42,752 nucleotides of DNA, from positions 1-42,752 of the forward strand of contig JADFUR010000030.1 of assembly GCA_015222055.1 (NCBI GenBank). Direction: 5' to 3'. The notes beneath the pieces are model-generated. The model did not search any database and was not told the origin of the DNA. It saw only the letters and a program-made list of their open reading frames with translations. This document shows, piece after piece, positions 1-7,740 of the stretch (position 1 is its first letter; each line of letters begins with the position of its first letter). Both the position numbers and the translations under genes were made by a program. This DNA comes from Bacteroidota bacterium (GTDB lineage: Bacteria; Bacteroidota; Bacteroidia; Bacteroidales; B39-G9).

Positions 1-327
1 GTATTTTAAAAATTTTATTCAAACTTACAGTCTGTGCTCTGCTGCTCATGCAGGGCACACACAAAAGCTAAATTTCATGGGCGCCGATGAGCCATTTGAA
101 AGCTTAGTACAATTAATAAACACCAGCAAGCCAATACAATTGGTTTGCTGAAAAATATAAACAAATTTACTCGGCTTGCTTCTTTAGCGCATTGATAAGA
201 TTACTCTTTGAAATTGCCCACGAAACTTAGCAAGACCGTTGTGGTGCATGGCAGACAGACCCCTCAATTGATAAAAAATAATCAGCAATGATTTTAATTT
301 TGTTAACAAACTTGTTAACTTTGTCAT
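1..327. other. Structured intergenic region upstream of the toxin-antitoxin pair
   Basis: No gene is supported here. The stretch is richer in G and C than its surroundings. It holds two hairpins: TGTGCTCTGC (33-42) pairs with GCAGGGCACA (50-59), and CAGCAAGCCAAT (124-135) pairs with ATTGGTTTGCTG (139-150), each with one G-T wobble. Neither is followed by a clear T tract, so I do not call them terminators. One + strand frame is open from the window edge to a stop near 151, but it resembles no family I know. It could be the tail of a cut gene or chance. Confidence 0.5.
302..319 (+). promoter_or_regulatory. Inverted repeat operator candidate before higBA
   Basis: GTTAACAA at 302-309 and TTGTTAAC at 312-319 form a perfect 8-bp inverted repeat with a 2-bp spacer, ending 8 bases before the toxin ATG at 328. 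It overlaps TAACTTTG (316-323), which fits the Bacteroidota -7 consensus TAnnTTTG. HigA-type antitoxins are known to autorepress by binding palindromes over their own promoter, so operator function is a reasonable inference. No TTTG lies at the usual 19-21 base distance, so the promoter half is uncertain. Confidence 0.45.
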
Positions 328-669
328 ATGTCTAGAGAGATACGATTTTATGAGAAATATTTCATAAATTTCTATTTATCACTTGATTAAAATTTTCAAG
401 AAAAAATTGAATATGTATTTAAAGTGATTAGGACAGTAGATATGATTCCTCAGAAGTTTCTTAAACATATTGAGAGTACTGATGGGTTATATGAGATACG
501 GATTAAAGTCGGTAGTGATATTTATATAGTGTTTTGTTTCTTTGATAAAGGACGGATTGTTATATTATTTAACGGATTTCAGAAAAAAAGCCAAAAAACA
601 CCGAAAAAAGAGATTGATAAAGCATTGAAATTTGAACAGGAGTATTTTAATACAAAGAAAGGAAAATAG
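328..669 (+). pseudogene. higB: HigB/RelE-type toxin (Gp49-like) with an in-frame stop codon
   Basis: Reading from ATG 328 gives a normal family N-terminus (MSREIRFYEKYFINFYLSLD), then TAA at 388-390. The same frame then continues without another stop to 669 with typical family sequence (FLKHIESTDGLYEIRI, VFCFFDKG, LFNGFQKKSQKTPKKEI). The whole would be 113 codons, a usual length for phage-derived Gp49-like/HigB toxins, which are ribosome-associated mRNA endonucleases. Nothing else is damaged. A single base change at codon 21 therefore probably inactivates the toxin, unless translation restarts at GTG 424 and yields an 81-residue product lacking the N-terminal helices. The antitoxin gene follows after two bases. 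A sequencing error or stop readthrough are alternatives. Confidence 0.8.
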
Positions 670-671
670 CT

Positions 672-971
672 ATGAAACAGATTAGAGATGCACAAACATT
701 CGATGAGCTTCTTGATATTAAATATGGTAAGCTTGGGACAGAGAATCGTGATGAATTTGAAGTAAAGTCAAAAGCCTTTGTTGTAGGAGAAATGATTAAA
801 GAAGCTAGAAAAGAGGCACATTTAACACAAGAGCAATTAGCCTCCAAGACAGGAACGAAGAAAAGTTATATTTCTCGACTTGAAAATGGAAAGATTGATA
901 TTCAAATATCCACCTTATTCAAAATTTTTGAGGAAGGATTAGGAAAGAGATTAGGATTTACAATGCTATAA
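672..971 (+). CDS. higA: HigA-type antitoxin, XRE-family helix-turn-helix
   Basis: A 99-residue protein with a short N-terminal stretch (residues 1-35, MKQIRDAQTFDELLDIKYG) followed by a Cro/C1 (XRE) helix-turn-helix at about 37-95. The recognition region is visible in LTQEQLASKTGTKKSYISRLE. Toxin-first order, tight coupling (toxin stop at 669, ATG at 672) and an AAAGGA ribosome site about 9 bases upstream of the start are typical of higBA operons. Its family role is to bind and neutralise the HigB nuclease and to repress the operon through the helix-turn-helix. The gene is intact while the toxin upstream carries a stop codon, so today it may act only as a repressor or as protection against other HigB toxins. 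Identification of the fold is firm; pairing follows from adjacency. Confidence 0.9.
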   Translation: MKQIRDAQTFDELLDIKYGKLGTENRDEFEVKSKAFVVGEMIKEARKEAHLTQEQLASKTGTKKSYISRLENGKIDIQISTLFKIFEEGLGKRLGFTML

Positions 972-1041
972 ACCATGACGCCACAACAGGCGGTCATAAA
1001 ACATTTGGGGGCAAATGGTTATTCGAGTATCCTGCCACGCT

Positions 1042-1069
1042 AAGCGTAATTTTTAGTTACGCTTTTTTT
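1042..1069 (+). terminator. Rho-independent terminator after higA
   Basis: AAGCGTAA (1042-1049) pairs perfectly with TTACGCTT (1057-1064) around a 7-base loop, and T continues to 1069. It ends the higBA unit. Confidence 0.85.
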
Positions 1070-1107
1070 GTACATTAAAAAAATCTCTATGCAAATCTGA
1101 ATAACTT

Positions 1108-1156
1108 GTGCCCAATAATATTCATGGGTTAATTATAATAAATAAACCTGATGTAC
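1108..1156 (+). pseudogene. Relic of a REP-associated tyrosine transposase (Y1_Tnp), copy 1
   Basis: Translation from GTG 1108 reads VPNNIHGLIIINKPD. It corresponds to the signature segment MPNHIHGI(I/V) around the HUH metal-binding motif of RAYT/Y1 transposases, with the first His replaced by Asn. Only about 16 codons survive. Copies 2 and 3 (18652 and 34888) share the nucleotide sequence CCCAAT.AT.TTCATGG-like start and AATAAATAAA. Unlike them, this copy has no 28-bp palindrome after it. Confidence 0.6.
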
Positions 1157-1180
1157 GCAATAAACTCAAGTTTTCTTTTC

Positions 1181-1237
1181 CAATAAATAGTGCCCAACAA
1201 TTTATTTGTTAACTCACTAAAAAAATCTTAAATTTAC
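1181..1237 (+). promoter_or_regulatory. Repeat-borne promoter, copy a (before the DUF255 gene)
   Basis: TTTG at 1205-1208 is followed after 20 bases by TAAATTTAC at 1229-1237. This matches the Bacteroidota architecture TTTG-N19-21-TAnnTTTG with A for the last G. Between the two boxes lies TTAACTCAC, which recurs in the other copies. The similarity to the copy at 3612-3671 extends about 30 bases upstream of the TTTG, so this is a repeat element and not only a promoter consensus. Confidence 0.5.
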
Positions 1238-1365
1238 TTAAAGAATATAATTAAAATAAATTATTCGTTTCTATAATTTTTAGTGGCAAAGCCAATCAAT
1301 TATTATAAAGCGTCACTTTTAATTAATTTTATTTAACTGTTTCAAATCTGATAAAAATAGCTCTT

Positions 1366-1420
1366 ATGAAAATCACACATTTCATTATGTTGATTTTATT
1401 TGTTCTATTTTTTTTCGTGT
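1366..1420 (+). other. Lipoprotein signal peptide out of frame at a T8 tract
   Basis: ATG 1366 opens a hydrophobic leader ([16 protein letters not shown]) that runs into a stop at 1423 in its own frame. The downstream gene is in the next frame, where it reads [13 protein letters not shown] just upstream of the ATG at 1448. Removing one T from the run of eight T (1408-1415) joins the two as a lipoprotein signal peptide with the lipobox-like end LFFSC. The likely causes are a homopolymer sequencing error, a recent frameshift, or slipped-strand phase variation that switches the protein between lipoprotein and cytoplasmic forms. Confidence 0.65.
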
Positions 1421-1447
1421 GGTAAAACTCAAAATAAAAAAGAGAAT

Positions 1448-3478
1448 ATGAATTCTACCAAAAATAAATTTACCAATCAACTAATTCATGAGAGTAGTCC
1501 TTATTTATTGCAACACGCCCATAATCCTGTAAATTGGTATCCTTGGGGAAAAAAAGCCATAGATAAAGCTAAAGACGAAAATAAATTAATTATTATAAGT
1601 ATTGGTTATGCAGCTTGTCATTGGTGCCATGTTATGGAGCACGAAAGTTTTGAGAACGAAAAAGTTGCCAGATATATGAATGAACATTTTGTTTCTATTA
1701 AAGTTGATAGAGAAGAAAGACCTGATATTGACCAAATATATATGAATGCCGTTCAATTGATTTCTGTCAGAGGAGGCTGGCCACTCAATTGTATTACCTT
1801 ATCTGATGGACGACCTATTTTTGGTGGCTCTTATTTCACAAGCGAACAATGGATTGATATGCTTTCAGAAGTATTGATCTTTGTAAAGGAAAATCCTGAT
1901 AAAGCCGAACAACAAGCGAAAGCACTCACAAAAGGGGTGCAATCGAGTGAAATAACTTTTTTGAATACCCAGAATTCGGAATTTTCAATAAACGACTTAG
2001 ATAAAGTTTTTGCTGTCTGGAAAAACACCTTAGACTATACTCAGGGAGGACATAAAGGAGCTCCAAAATTCCCATTGCCTGTTGGCTACCAATTTTTGTT
2101 ACACTATAATTATCTTAGCCAAAATGCAGATGCATTAAAAGCCGTTACATTAACATTAGATAAAATGGCAGATGGCGGTATCTACGACCAAATTGGTGGT
2201 GGTTTTGCACGATATTCTACCGATGAATATTGGAAAGCACCTCATTTTGAAAAAATGCTGTATGATAATGCACAACTCGTTAGTTTATATTCGTTTGCTT
2301 ATCAAAAAACTAAAAACAAAAACTATAAAATCATTGTAAAAGAAACATTAGATTTCACACAAAGAGAATTGAGCTCAAACGAAGGTGGTTTTTATTCTTC
2401 TTTAGATGCAGATAGCGAAGGAGAAGAAGGTAAATTTTATGTATGGACACAGAATGAATTGAAACAGATATTAGGCAATAAAGCAGACTTAATAATTGAT
2501 TATTACAATGTAAAAGAAAAAGGAAATTGGGAAAATTCTCAAAATATTTTATTTAAATCTGCAAGCGATAAAACTATAGCAGATAAATATAAAATAACTA
2601 AAAGCGATTTAAAAAAACAGCTTGCAAAAACAAAAAAAATATTACTAAAAGAAAGATCAAAGCGGATTGCTCCTGCCCTTGACGATAAAATTATCACTTC
2701 GTGGAATGCTCTTATGATTAAAGCCTATATTGATGCTTATAATATTTTTGACAATAAAAAATATCTGGATATAGCATTGCAAAATGCCATATTTATCAAT
2801 ACAAAAATAAAATTGCATGACAATAGATTATATAGAAACTATAAAAATGGAAAAGCTTCAATTAACGCATTTTTAGACGATTATGCCTTTACTATTGCCG
2901 CTTTTATTTCGTTGTATCAGTCCACATTTGATGAAAAATGGTTACAAGAGGCTAAACAATTAACAGACTATACTATTGCTCATTTTTATGATAACACAAG
3001 TGGTATGTTTTATTATACTTCCGATGTTGATCCCAAATTAATAGCCCGCAAAATGGAAATGACTGACAATGTTATTCCTGCTTCAAATTCCGAAATGGCT
3101 AAAAATTTATTTATACTCGGAAATTATTTTTATAGCGACAACTATATCAATATGTCAAAAAGAATGCTAAACAATGTAAAAAAAAATACCGTGTCAGGTG
3201 GTGCCTATTATGCAAATTGGGATATTTTGATGAGTTGGTTTACCAGTCCACCATACGAAGTCGCTATTTTAGGCAACGAATATGAAACAATACGAAAAAA
3301 ATTTAACAAGAATTATTTGCCCAATGTGTTCTTATCTGGAGGAAAAAATGAAGGGAAATTATCCCTGCTTGAAGGTAAACTAATAGATGGACAAACTACA
3401 ATTTATGTTTGCCAAGATAAATCGTGTAAGATCCCTGTAACTGAAGTAAAAGAGGCACTAAAACAAATAATTAAATAA
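1448..3478 (+). CDS. DUF255 thioredoxin-fold protein (YyaL/SPATA20 family)
   Basis: The start chosen is ATG 1448 ([12 protein letters not shown]), giving 676 residues; the frame is open upstream to a TTG at 1400. The N-terminal third is the conserved thioredoxin-like DUF255 domain, with [18 protein letters not shown] and the redox-type motif CHWC in [16 protein letters not shown], then [10 protein letters not shown] and GGWPLN. The rest resembles an (alpha/alpha)6 barrel as in N-acylglucosamine 2-epimerase relatives ([41 protein letters not shown]). The length matches the family. Its biochemical function is not established, so none is assigned. Upstream sits an out-of-frame lipoprotein signal peptide, so its true location (envelope or cytoplasm) is open. 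Its promoter is probably repeat copy a at 1205-1237. Confidence 0.9.
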   Translation: MNSTKNKFTNQLIHESSPYLLQHAHNPVNWYPWGKKAIDKAKDENKLIIISIGYAACHWCHVMEHESFENEKVARYMNEHFVSIKVDREERPDIDQIYMNAVQLISVRGGWPLNCITLSDGRPIFGGSYFTSEQWIDMLSEVLIFVKENPDKAEQQAKALTKGVQSSEITFLNTQNSEFSINDLDKVFAVWKNTLDYTQGGHKGAPKFPLPVGYQFLLHYNYLSQNADALKAVTLTLDKMADGGIYDQIGGGFARYSTDEYWKAPHFEKMLYDNAQLVSLYSFAYQKTKNKNYKIIVKETLDFTQRELSSNEGGFYSSLDADSEGEEGKFYVWTQNELKQILGNKADLIIDYYNVKEKGNWENSQNILFKSASDKTIADKYKITKSDLKKQLAKTKKILLKERSKRIAPALDDKIITSWNALMIKAYIDAYNIFDNKKYLDIALQNAIFINTKIKLHDNRLYRNYKNGKASINAFLDDYAFTIAAFISLYQSTFDEKWLQEAKQLTDYTIAHFYDNTSGMFYYTSDVDPKLIARKMEMTDNVIPASNSEMAKNLFILGNYFYSDNYINMSKRMLNNVKKNTVSGGAYYANWDILMSWFTSPPYEVAILGNEYETIRKKFNKNYLPNVFLSGGKNEGKLSLLEGKLIDGQTTIYVCQDKSCKIPVTEVKEALKQIIK

Positions 3479-3611
3479 AATATAAAACATTTTCAATCCC
3501 CCTACCCTCTTTTCTAAGGAGTAATTCTAAATTAGTATTAGTATTCAACAAGGACTTTTGTTTTTTAATAAAAAAAATCTCAAAGCTCAAAGATATTAAA
3601 AATCCAAATCT

Positions 3612-3671
3612 CATAAATAAATAACACTCAATAATTTATTTGTTATCTCACCCAAAAAAACTTAAATTTAC
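3612..3671 (+). promoter_or_regulatory. Repeat-borne promoter, copy b (before the D-lactate dehydrogenase gene)
   Basis: TTTG (3639-3642), 20 bases, then TAAATTTAC (3663-3671). The flanking sequence AATAATTTATTTGTTATCTCACCC closely matches copy a. The start codon of the next gene is about 105 bases downstream. The rest of the 3479-3776 gap is featureless AT-rich DNA. Confidence 0.5.
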
Positions 3672-3776
3672 ATTAATCATATTGTTAGCAACAAAACCGT
3701 GAATTCAATTTTGAAATAAAATATATATTTTTTTTGACTTCTTATTAAAATCGTTTAATAAAAAAAAATTAAAACA

Positions 3777-4787
3777 ATGAAAGTTGCTGTTTTTAGTACC
3801 AAATCTTATGATAAGGATTACCTTGATAAGGCTAACAAAAATAAAAGACACGAATTGGTTTATTTCGATTCCTCTCTAAAAGAAAAAACTGTGAGACTGG
3901 CTGAAAATTTTGATGCCGTTTGTGTATTTGTTAACGATTCGCTCACTAAAGAAGTTATAGAATGTATAAAATCGCTAAATGTTAAAGTCATTGTTTTAAG
4001 ATGTGCAGGTTTTAACAATGTTGATATAGCAAGTGCATGTAAAAACAATATTAAAGTTCTTAGGGTTCCGGCATACTCACCAAACGCTGTTGCCGAACAT
4101 GCCGTTGCATTGATTCTTACTTTAAACAGAAAAACTCACAAAGCTTATAACCGCGTAAGAGAGGGAAACTTTAATATTGAAAGACTTACAGGTTTCGAGC
4201 TATCTGGTAAAACCGTTGGTGTGATTGGCACCGGGAAAATTGGCTCATCCTTTGCTCTTATTATGAGAGGTTTTGGATGTAACGTTATTGCATTTGACAC
4301 CTACAAAAATAATGATCTCATCAATTCAGGAGTTCGCTACTGTAGTCTTGACGAACTATTCAAAATTTCTGATATTATTTCGCTACATTGTCCGTTAACT
4401 CCCGAAACAAATCGTCTTATCAACAAACCGTCTTTAGCTCTCACTAAAAAAGGAGTTATGATTATTAATACAAGCAGAGGAAAATTAATTGATACCGATG
4501 CTGCTATTGATGCCCTTAAAGAGGGTCAATTAGGTTATCTTGGAATTGATGTTTATGAGCAAGAAGAAAAAATTTTTTTTAAAGATCTTTCAGAAATTAT
4601 TATTCCTGATGAAAAAATTTCGCGACTGATGTCTTTCCCTAATGTATTAGTCACAGCTCACCAGGCTTATTTCACCGACAATGCTTTAAATCAAATTGCT
4701 AAAACAACCATACAAAACCTTAGCGATTTTGAAAACAACACTATTAAATCTCAAAATCAGGTTTGTATTAATGTTATAAAGCAATAA
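3777..4787 (+). CDS. ldhA: D-2-hydroxyacid dehydrogenase, D-lactate dehydrogenase type
   Basis: A 336-residue NAD-dependent enzyme expected to interconvert pyruvate and D-lactate in the cytoplasm. Visible features: the catalytic-domain N-terminus MKVAVFSTKSYDKDYL, the substrate-loop segment VLRCAGFNNVDI, the nucleotide-binding glycine motif GVIGTGKIG (about 149-157), and the catalytic set R234 (NTSRGKLID), D258 and E263 (DVYEQE) and H295 (TAHQAYFT). AHQAYFT and YEQEEKIFF are characteristic of LdhA within this superfamily rather than of SerA or PdxB. Length is normal (about 330). It is followed 38 bases later by the OsmC gene, which could be co-transcribed, although that gene has its own promoter-like sequence. 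Substrate assignment is by family; other D-2-hydroxyacids remain possible. Confidence 0.88.
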   Translation: MKVAVFSTKSYDKDYLDKANKNKRHELVYFDSSLKEKTVRLAENFDAVCVFVNDSLTKEVIECIKSLNVKVIVLRCAGFNNVDIASACKNNIKVLRVPAYSPNAVAEHAVALILTLNRKTHKAYNRVREGNFNIERLTGFELSGKTVGVIGTGKIGSSFALIMRGFGCNVIAFDTYKNNDLINSGVRYCSLDELFKISDIISLHCPLTPETNRLINKPSLALTKKGVMIINTSRGKLIDTDAAIDALKEGQLGYLGIDVYEQEEKIFFKDLSEIIIPDEKISRLMSFPNVLVTAHQAYFTDNALNQIAKTTIQNLSDFENNTIKSQNQVCINVIKQ

Positions 4788-4812
4788 TAAACTAATAATA
4801 AATCTATTAACT

Positions 4813-4821
4813 TAAATTTAC
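4813..4821 (+). promoter_or_regulatory. TAAATTTAC -7-like box immediately before osmC
   Basis: The same 9-base -7 sequence as in the repeat promoters lies only 4 bases before the ATG at 4826, with no Shine-Dalgarno sequence between. If used, it would give a leaderless or nearly leaderless mRNA. No TTTG is found at the expected upstream distance, so confidence is low. Confidence 0.3.
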
Positions 4822-4825
4822 AGAG

Positions 4826-5242
4826 ATGAAATTTACACGAAAAGCAAAAGCAAATTGGAAAGGTTCAGGCAAAGATGGAAAAGGAACTTTAAGCACTCAA
4901 AGTTCAATTTTAAATGAATCACAATATTCTTTTAAGACTAGATTTGAAGACGGAATAGGCACAAACCCTGAAGAACTAATTGCAGCGGCACATTCAGGTT
5001 GTTTCACAATGCAGTTAAGTTTCTTATTGGGTGAAGCCGGCTTCACTCCCGACAATCTCGATACTGAAGCTAAACTTACTTTTGAAGATGGTAATGTAAC
5101 TAATATCCATCTGGAATTAATTGGTCAAGTTAAAGGAATTGACAAAAATAAATTTCAGGAAATTGCCCTTAAAGCTAAAGAGATATGTCCAATATCTAAA
5201 CTACTTAATACAAACATCACATTAACAGCTACTCTAGCTTAA
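4826..5242 (+). CDS. osmC: OsmC-family peroxidase
   Basis: A 138-residue protein of the OsmC/Ohr superfamily, thiol peroxidases that reduce organic hydroperoxides and hydrogen peroxide in the cytoplasm. The two redox cysteines are visible in HSGCFTMQLS and KEICPISKLL. The start MKFTRKAKANWKGSGKDGKGTLS and the segment IGTNPEELIAAAHSGC are typical of the OsmC branch rather than Ohr. Length is normal. It follows the D-lactate dehydrogenase after 38 bases and may share its transcript. There is a GACGTT/AACGTC hairpin at 5283-5297 after the gene, without a T tract, so no clear terminator. Confidence 0.92.
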   Translation: MKFTRKAKANWKGSGKDGKGTLSTQSSILNESQYSFKTRFEDGIGTNPEELIAAAHSGCFTMQLSFLLGEAGFTPDNLDTEAKLTFEDGNVTNIHLELIGQVKGIDKNKFQEIALKAKEICPISKLLNTNITLTATLA

Positions 5243-5772
5243 AGAACCCTTTTTATATTATATATTCGTTATATAAAACCATGACGTTAAAAACGTCTGA
5301 GAAATAACTAAAAAAAATAAAATAATTTATAACATTAAAAAAAGTCTGCACTATTAAATAAATATATTAATAACCTAAATTCAGTATAAAAATGTACAGA
5401 TAAAAGAAGATTGCTGATTTATTTTCAAGAATATAATAATTCTGTTCCAAACTCAAAAACAAGATTATGCACATCAGGAGCTTTAAATCTTGTTTCGGTA
5501 AATACAGAAATAATATAAATAAAAAATATTTGTTTTTGTGTAAAAAAAATCTGAACTTTCGTTAAAGTTATGATAATCAATCTTTATAAAAAAAATAGAT
5601 GATTGGTAATAAAAAAAAAACAATATCTCGACATTACCAAAATACAGTTACATCAAGGAATTAAATTTTACATTTTTGCAGAATACTATGCCGACATGTT
5701 AAGTTGATTGAAAAAAAATTAAAAAGTAATAAATTTATTTAGGAAACTATCAGGTAGATAAATTTAAAACAC
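5243..5772. other. 530-base AT-rich gap before the chemosensory locus
   Basis: No gene is supported. It contains a small hairpin (5283-5297) and an inverted repeat AAACAAGATT (5457-5466) / AATCTTGTTT (5486-5495). Around the latter, the minus strand 5425-5511 reads like a short coding fragment (TETRFKAPDVHNLVFEFG) ending in a stop, but I do not recognise the source. CATTTTTG at 5671-5678 is a one-mismatch -7 candidate for the downstream operon, the same octamer as before the RND operon at 25557. Confidence 0.5.
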
Positions 5773-6249
5773 ATGAATAATTTTAAAAAATTGACAACAA
5801 ATAATATTGTTTTGTTCAGACTCGATGAACTACAATACGCACTCTACTTATCTACAATTAAAAAAGTTATTCATTCTATTAAAATCACTTTCTTGCCGAA
5901 CGCTCCTAAAAAAATTTTAGGTGTAATAAACTTACATGGAGAAATAATTCCTGTTATAAATATTCGTTTTATTTTTGGTTTGCCCACTCGTGAAATAAAT
6001 TTAGAAGACCAATTCATAATTGCAAAAACATCGAAAAGACTTATTGCACTTGCGGTTGATTTTGTAGAAAATGTTACTGAAATTGCTAATTATAAAATAA
6101 TTGATACTAAAAAAACATTACCATTTACCAATTATTTATCTGGGATTACTGTAATTAAAAACAACATTGTTTTAATAAACGACCTTGAAAAATTTCTTTC
6201 CTTAAAAGAGCAACAAGAATTAGATAAATCACTTAATGTAAATATGTAA
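5773..6249 (+). CDS. cheW: CheW-type coupling protein, short form (WspB-like)
   Basis: 158 residues forming essentially one CheW domain (about 12-150). Hallmarks are FRLDELQYALYLSTIKKVI near the start, PKKILGVINLHGEIIPVINI in the middle, and the late segment LSGITVIKNNIVLINDLEKFLS. CheW proteins couple a methyl-accepting receptor to the CheA kinase in the cytoplasmic array. It is the first gene of the chemosensory unit, and its stop overlaps the cheR start in TAATG at 6247-6251, implying translational coupling. A second, longer CheW follows CheR, so each may join a different position of the array, as WspB and WspD do. Confidence 0.92.
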   Translation: MNNFKKLTTNNIVLFRLDELQYALYLSTIKKVIHSIKITFLPNAPKKILGVINLHGEIIPVINIRFIFGLPTREINLEDQFIIAKTSKRLIALAVDFVENVTEIANYKIIDTKKTLPFTNYLSGITVIKNNIVLINDLEKFLSLKEQQELDKSLNVNM

Positions 6250-7733
6250 TGGGACAAATTCTTTCAAACACTTTACTATTACAATTAAGCGAATTTATTG
6301 CTTCCAATCTAGCTCTACATTTTCCCGAAAATCACTGGGATGTGCTCGAACGTAATATCACATTGGCTGCAAAAGAATTCGGGTTTCAGGATGTACAAAA
6401 ATTTATTAAGCACATTATTGCTTCTCCTCTTACTCGTAATCATTCAGAATTATTGGCATCTCATCTCACTATTAACGAAACCTATTTCTGGCGTGAAGCA
6501 AATTCTTTTAAAGTTTTGGAACAAAAAATTCTTCCAAAATTAATCCAATTACGTCAAAAAGAAAAAAGAATTAAAATATGGAGTGCTGGCTGTTCAACTG
6601 GCGAAGAACCTTATTCAATAGCAATAGCCATTAATAAATTAATTCCCGATTTAGACAAATGGGATATTACAATACTTGCGACTGATATAAACCCTAAAAT
6701 TTTATCAAAAGCTAAAACTGGTATATATAACCAGTGGTCATTTCGTAACACTCCACAATGGTTAAAAAAAGGATATTTTATTCAAAAAAAAATTGGAAAA
6801 TTTGAAATTATCCAGAAAATTAAAAATATGGTTACGTTCAAATACCTGAATCTGGCTGAAGATGTGTTTCCTTCACCGCTTAATTATACAAATGCAATTG
6901 ATATAATATATTGCAGAAATGTTTTAATGTATTTTACTCAGGAACGTTTTAGACAAATTGCTCAAAAATTCCATCAGTCTTTAATAGATAATGGCTACCT
7001 AATAGTTTCTTCAAGCGAACTCTCTTATCAAAATTTTACAAATTTTATTCCTATTAATTTCTCAGACATGCTCTTGTATCAGAAGGCTCCAAAAAAAATT
7101 AAAAAGCAAACAAATTATTCTGTAACAGACAATTCTCAAAAACCCATTATTAACCAAATGCCATCAAAACCAAATTCTGTTTTCAAAATCCCAAAATACA
7201 GACCCATCGAAATAAAAAATGCAATTCATAATGAAAAAAAAAGAATGCAGCAGATAGATTTATCATATGAAAAAAATTTAAAATTATATATGCAAGGAAA
7301 CTACGATGCTTTAATTAACAAACTTCAAAATCGCAAACAAACCCCTGAAGAACAAATACTTTTAATTAGAGCTTATGCAAATCTTGGCAAACTAAACGAA
7401 GCATTAAAACTATGTAAAAAATCAATTTCTTCAAATAAGCTTAATTATAAAACACATTATCTTTATGCAACCATTCTTCAAGAAAATAATATGGAGAATG
7501 AGGCAGAAGCAATTCTTAAAAAAGTCATTAATCTTAATCCAAACTTTGTACTCTCCTACTATTCTTTAGGAATGATATTTCTTCGTAATAATAATGTTAC
7601 AGATACAACAAAATGTTTTGAGAAAATTTTATCAATTATACATACATACAGCCAAGATGAAATACTTCCGGAATCGGAAGGTTTAACAGCCGGTAGGTTT
7701 AGGGAAATAATTAATGCAACAATAAAAAGATAG
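6249..7733 (+). CDS. cheR: CheR methyltransferase with C-terminal TPR domain (WspC-like)
   Basis: 494 residues. CheR adds methyl groups from S-adenosylmethionine to glutamates of the receptor. The small N-terminal domain is at about 10-75. The methyltransferase domain (about 85-285) shows the SAM-binding motif IWSAGCSTGEEPYSIAI near 110, TDINPKILSKA, and IIYCRNVLMYFTQERFRQI near 220. After a basic linker, residues 345-470 hold TPR-like helices (YMQGNYDALINKLQ, LIRAYANLGKLNEALKLC, YATILQENNMENEAEAILKKVI, YSLGMIFLRNNNVTDTTKCFEK). Plain CheR is near 280 residues; the TPR extension is typical of WspC and FrzF-like enzymes of alternative chemosensory systems. It overlaps cheW by one base, and the next gene starts 8 bases downstream. 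Confidence 0.93.
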   Translation: MGQILSNTLLLQLSEFIASNLALHFPENHWDVLERNITLAAKEFGFQDVQKFIKHIIASPLTRNHSELLASHLTINETYFWREANSFKVLEQKILPKLIQLRQKEKRIKIWSAGCSTGEEPYSIAIAINKLIPDLDKWDITILATDINPKILSKAKTGIYNQWSFRNTPQWLKKGYFIQKKIGKFEIIQKIKNMVTFKYLNLAEDVFPSPLNYTNAIDIIYCRNVLMYFTQERFRQIAQKFHQSLIDNGYLIVSSSELSYQNFTNFIPINFSDMLLYQKAPKKIKKQTNYSVTDNSQKPIINQMPSKPNSVFKIPKYRPIEIKNAIHNEKKRMQQIDLSYEKNLKLYMQGNYDALINKLQNRKQTPEEQILLIRAYANLGKLNEALKLCKKSISSNKLNYKTHYLYATILQENNMENEAEAILKKVINLNPNFVLSYYSLGMIFLRNNNVTDTTKCFEKILSIIHTYSQDEILPESEGLTAGRFREIINATIKR

Positions 7734-7740
7734 TAATATA

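Larger units (their letters stand above)
1070..1365. other. AT-rich intergenic region with a transposase relic and a repeat promoter
   Basis: No intact gene. It contains a short relic of a REP-associated transposase (1108-1156) and one copy of the recurring promoter-like repeat (1181-1237), both listed separately. The remainder is plain AT-rich sequence leading to the ATG at 1366. Confidence 0.6.

Noticed and set aside
124-150. Hairpin as a rho-independent terminator
   Set aside because: It is followed by an A-rich run on the + strand and only a weak T run on the minus strand.
1-151. Frame open from the window edge on the + strand as a cut gene tail
   Set aside because: No recognisable motif, it runs through two hairpins, and its length is compatible with chance.
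6340-6543. 67-codon + frame inside cheR
   Set aside because: Alternative frame of an intact methyltransferase gene; low-complexity Leu run only.
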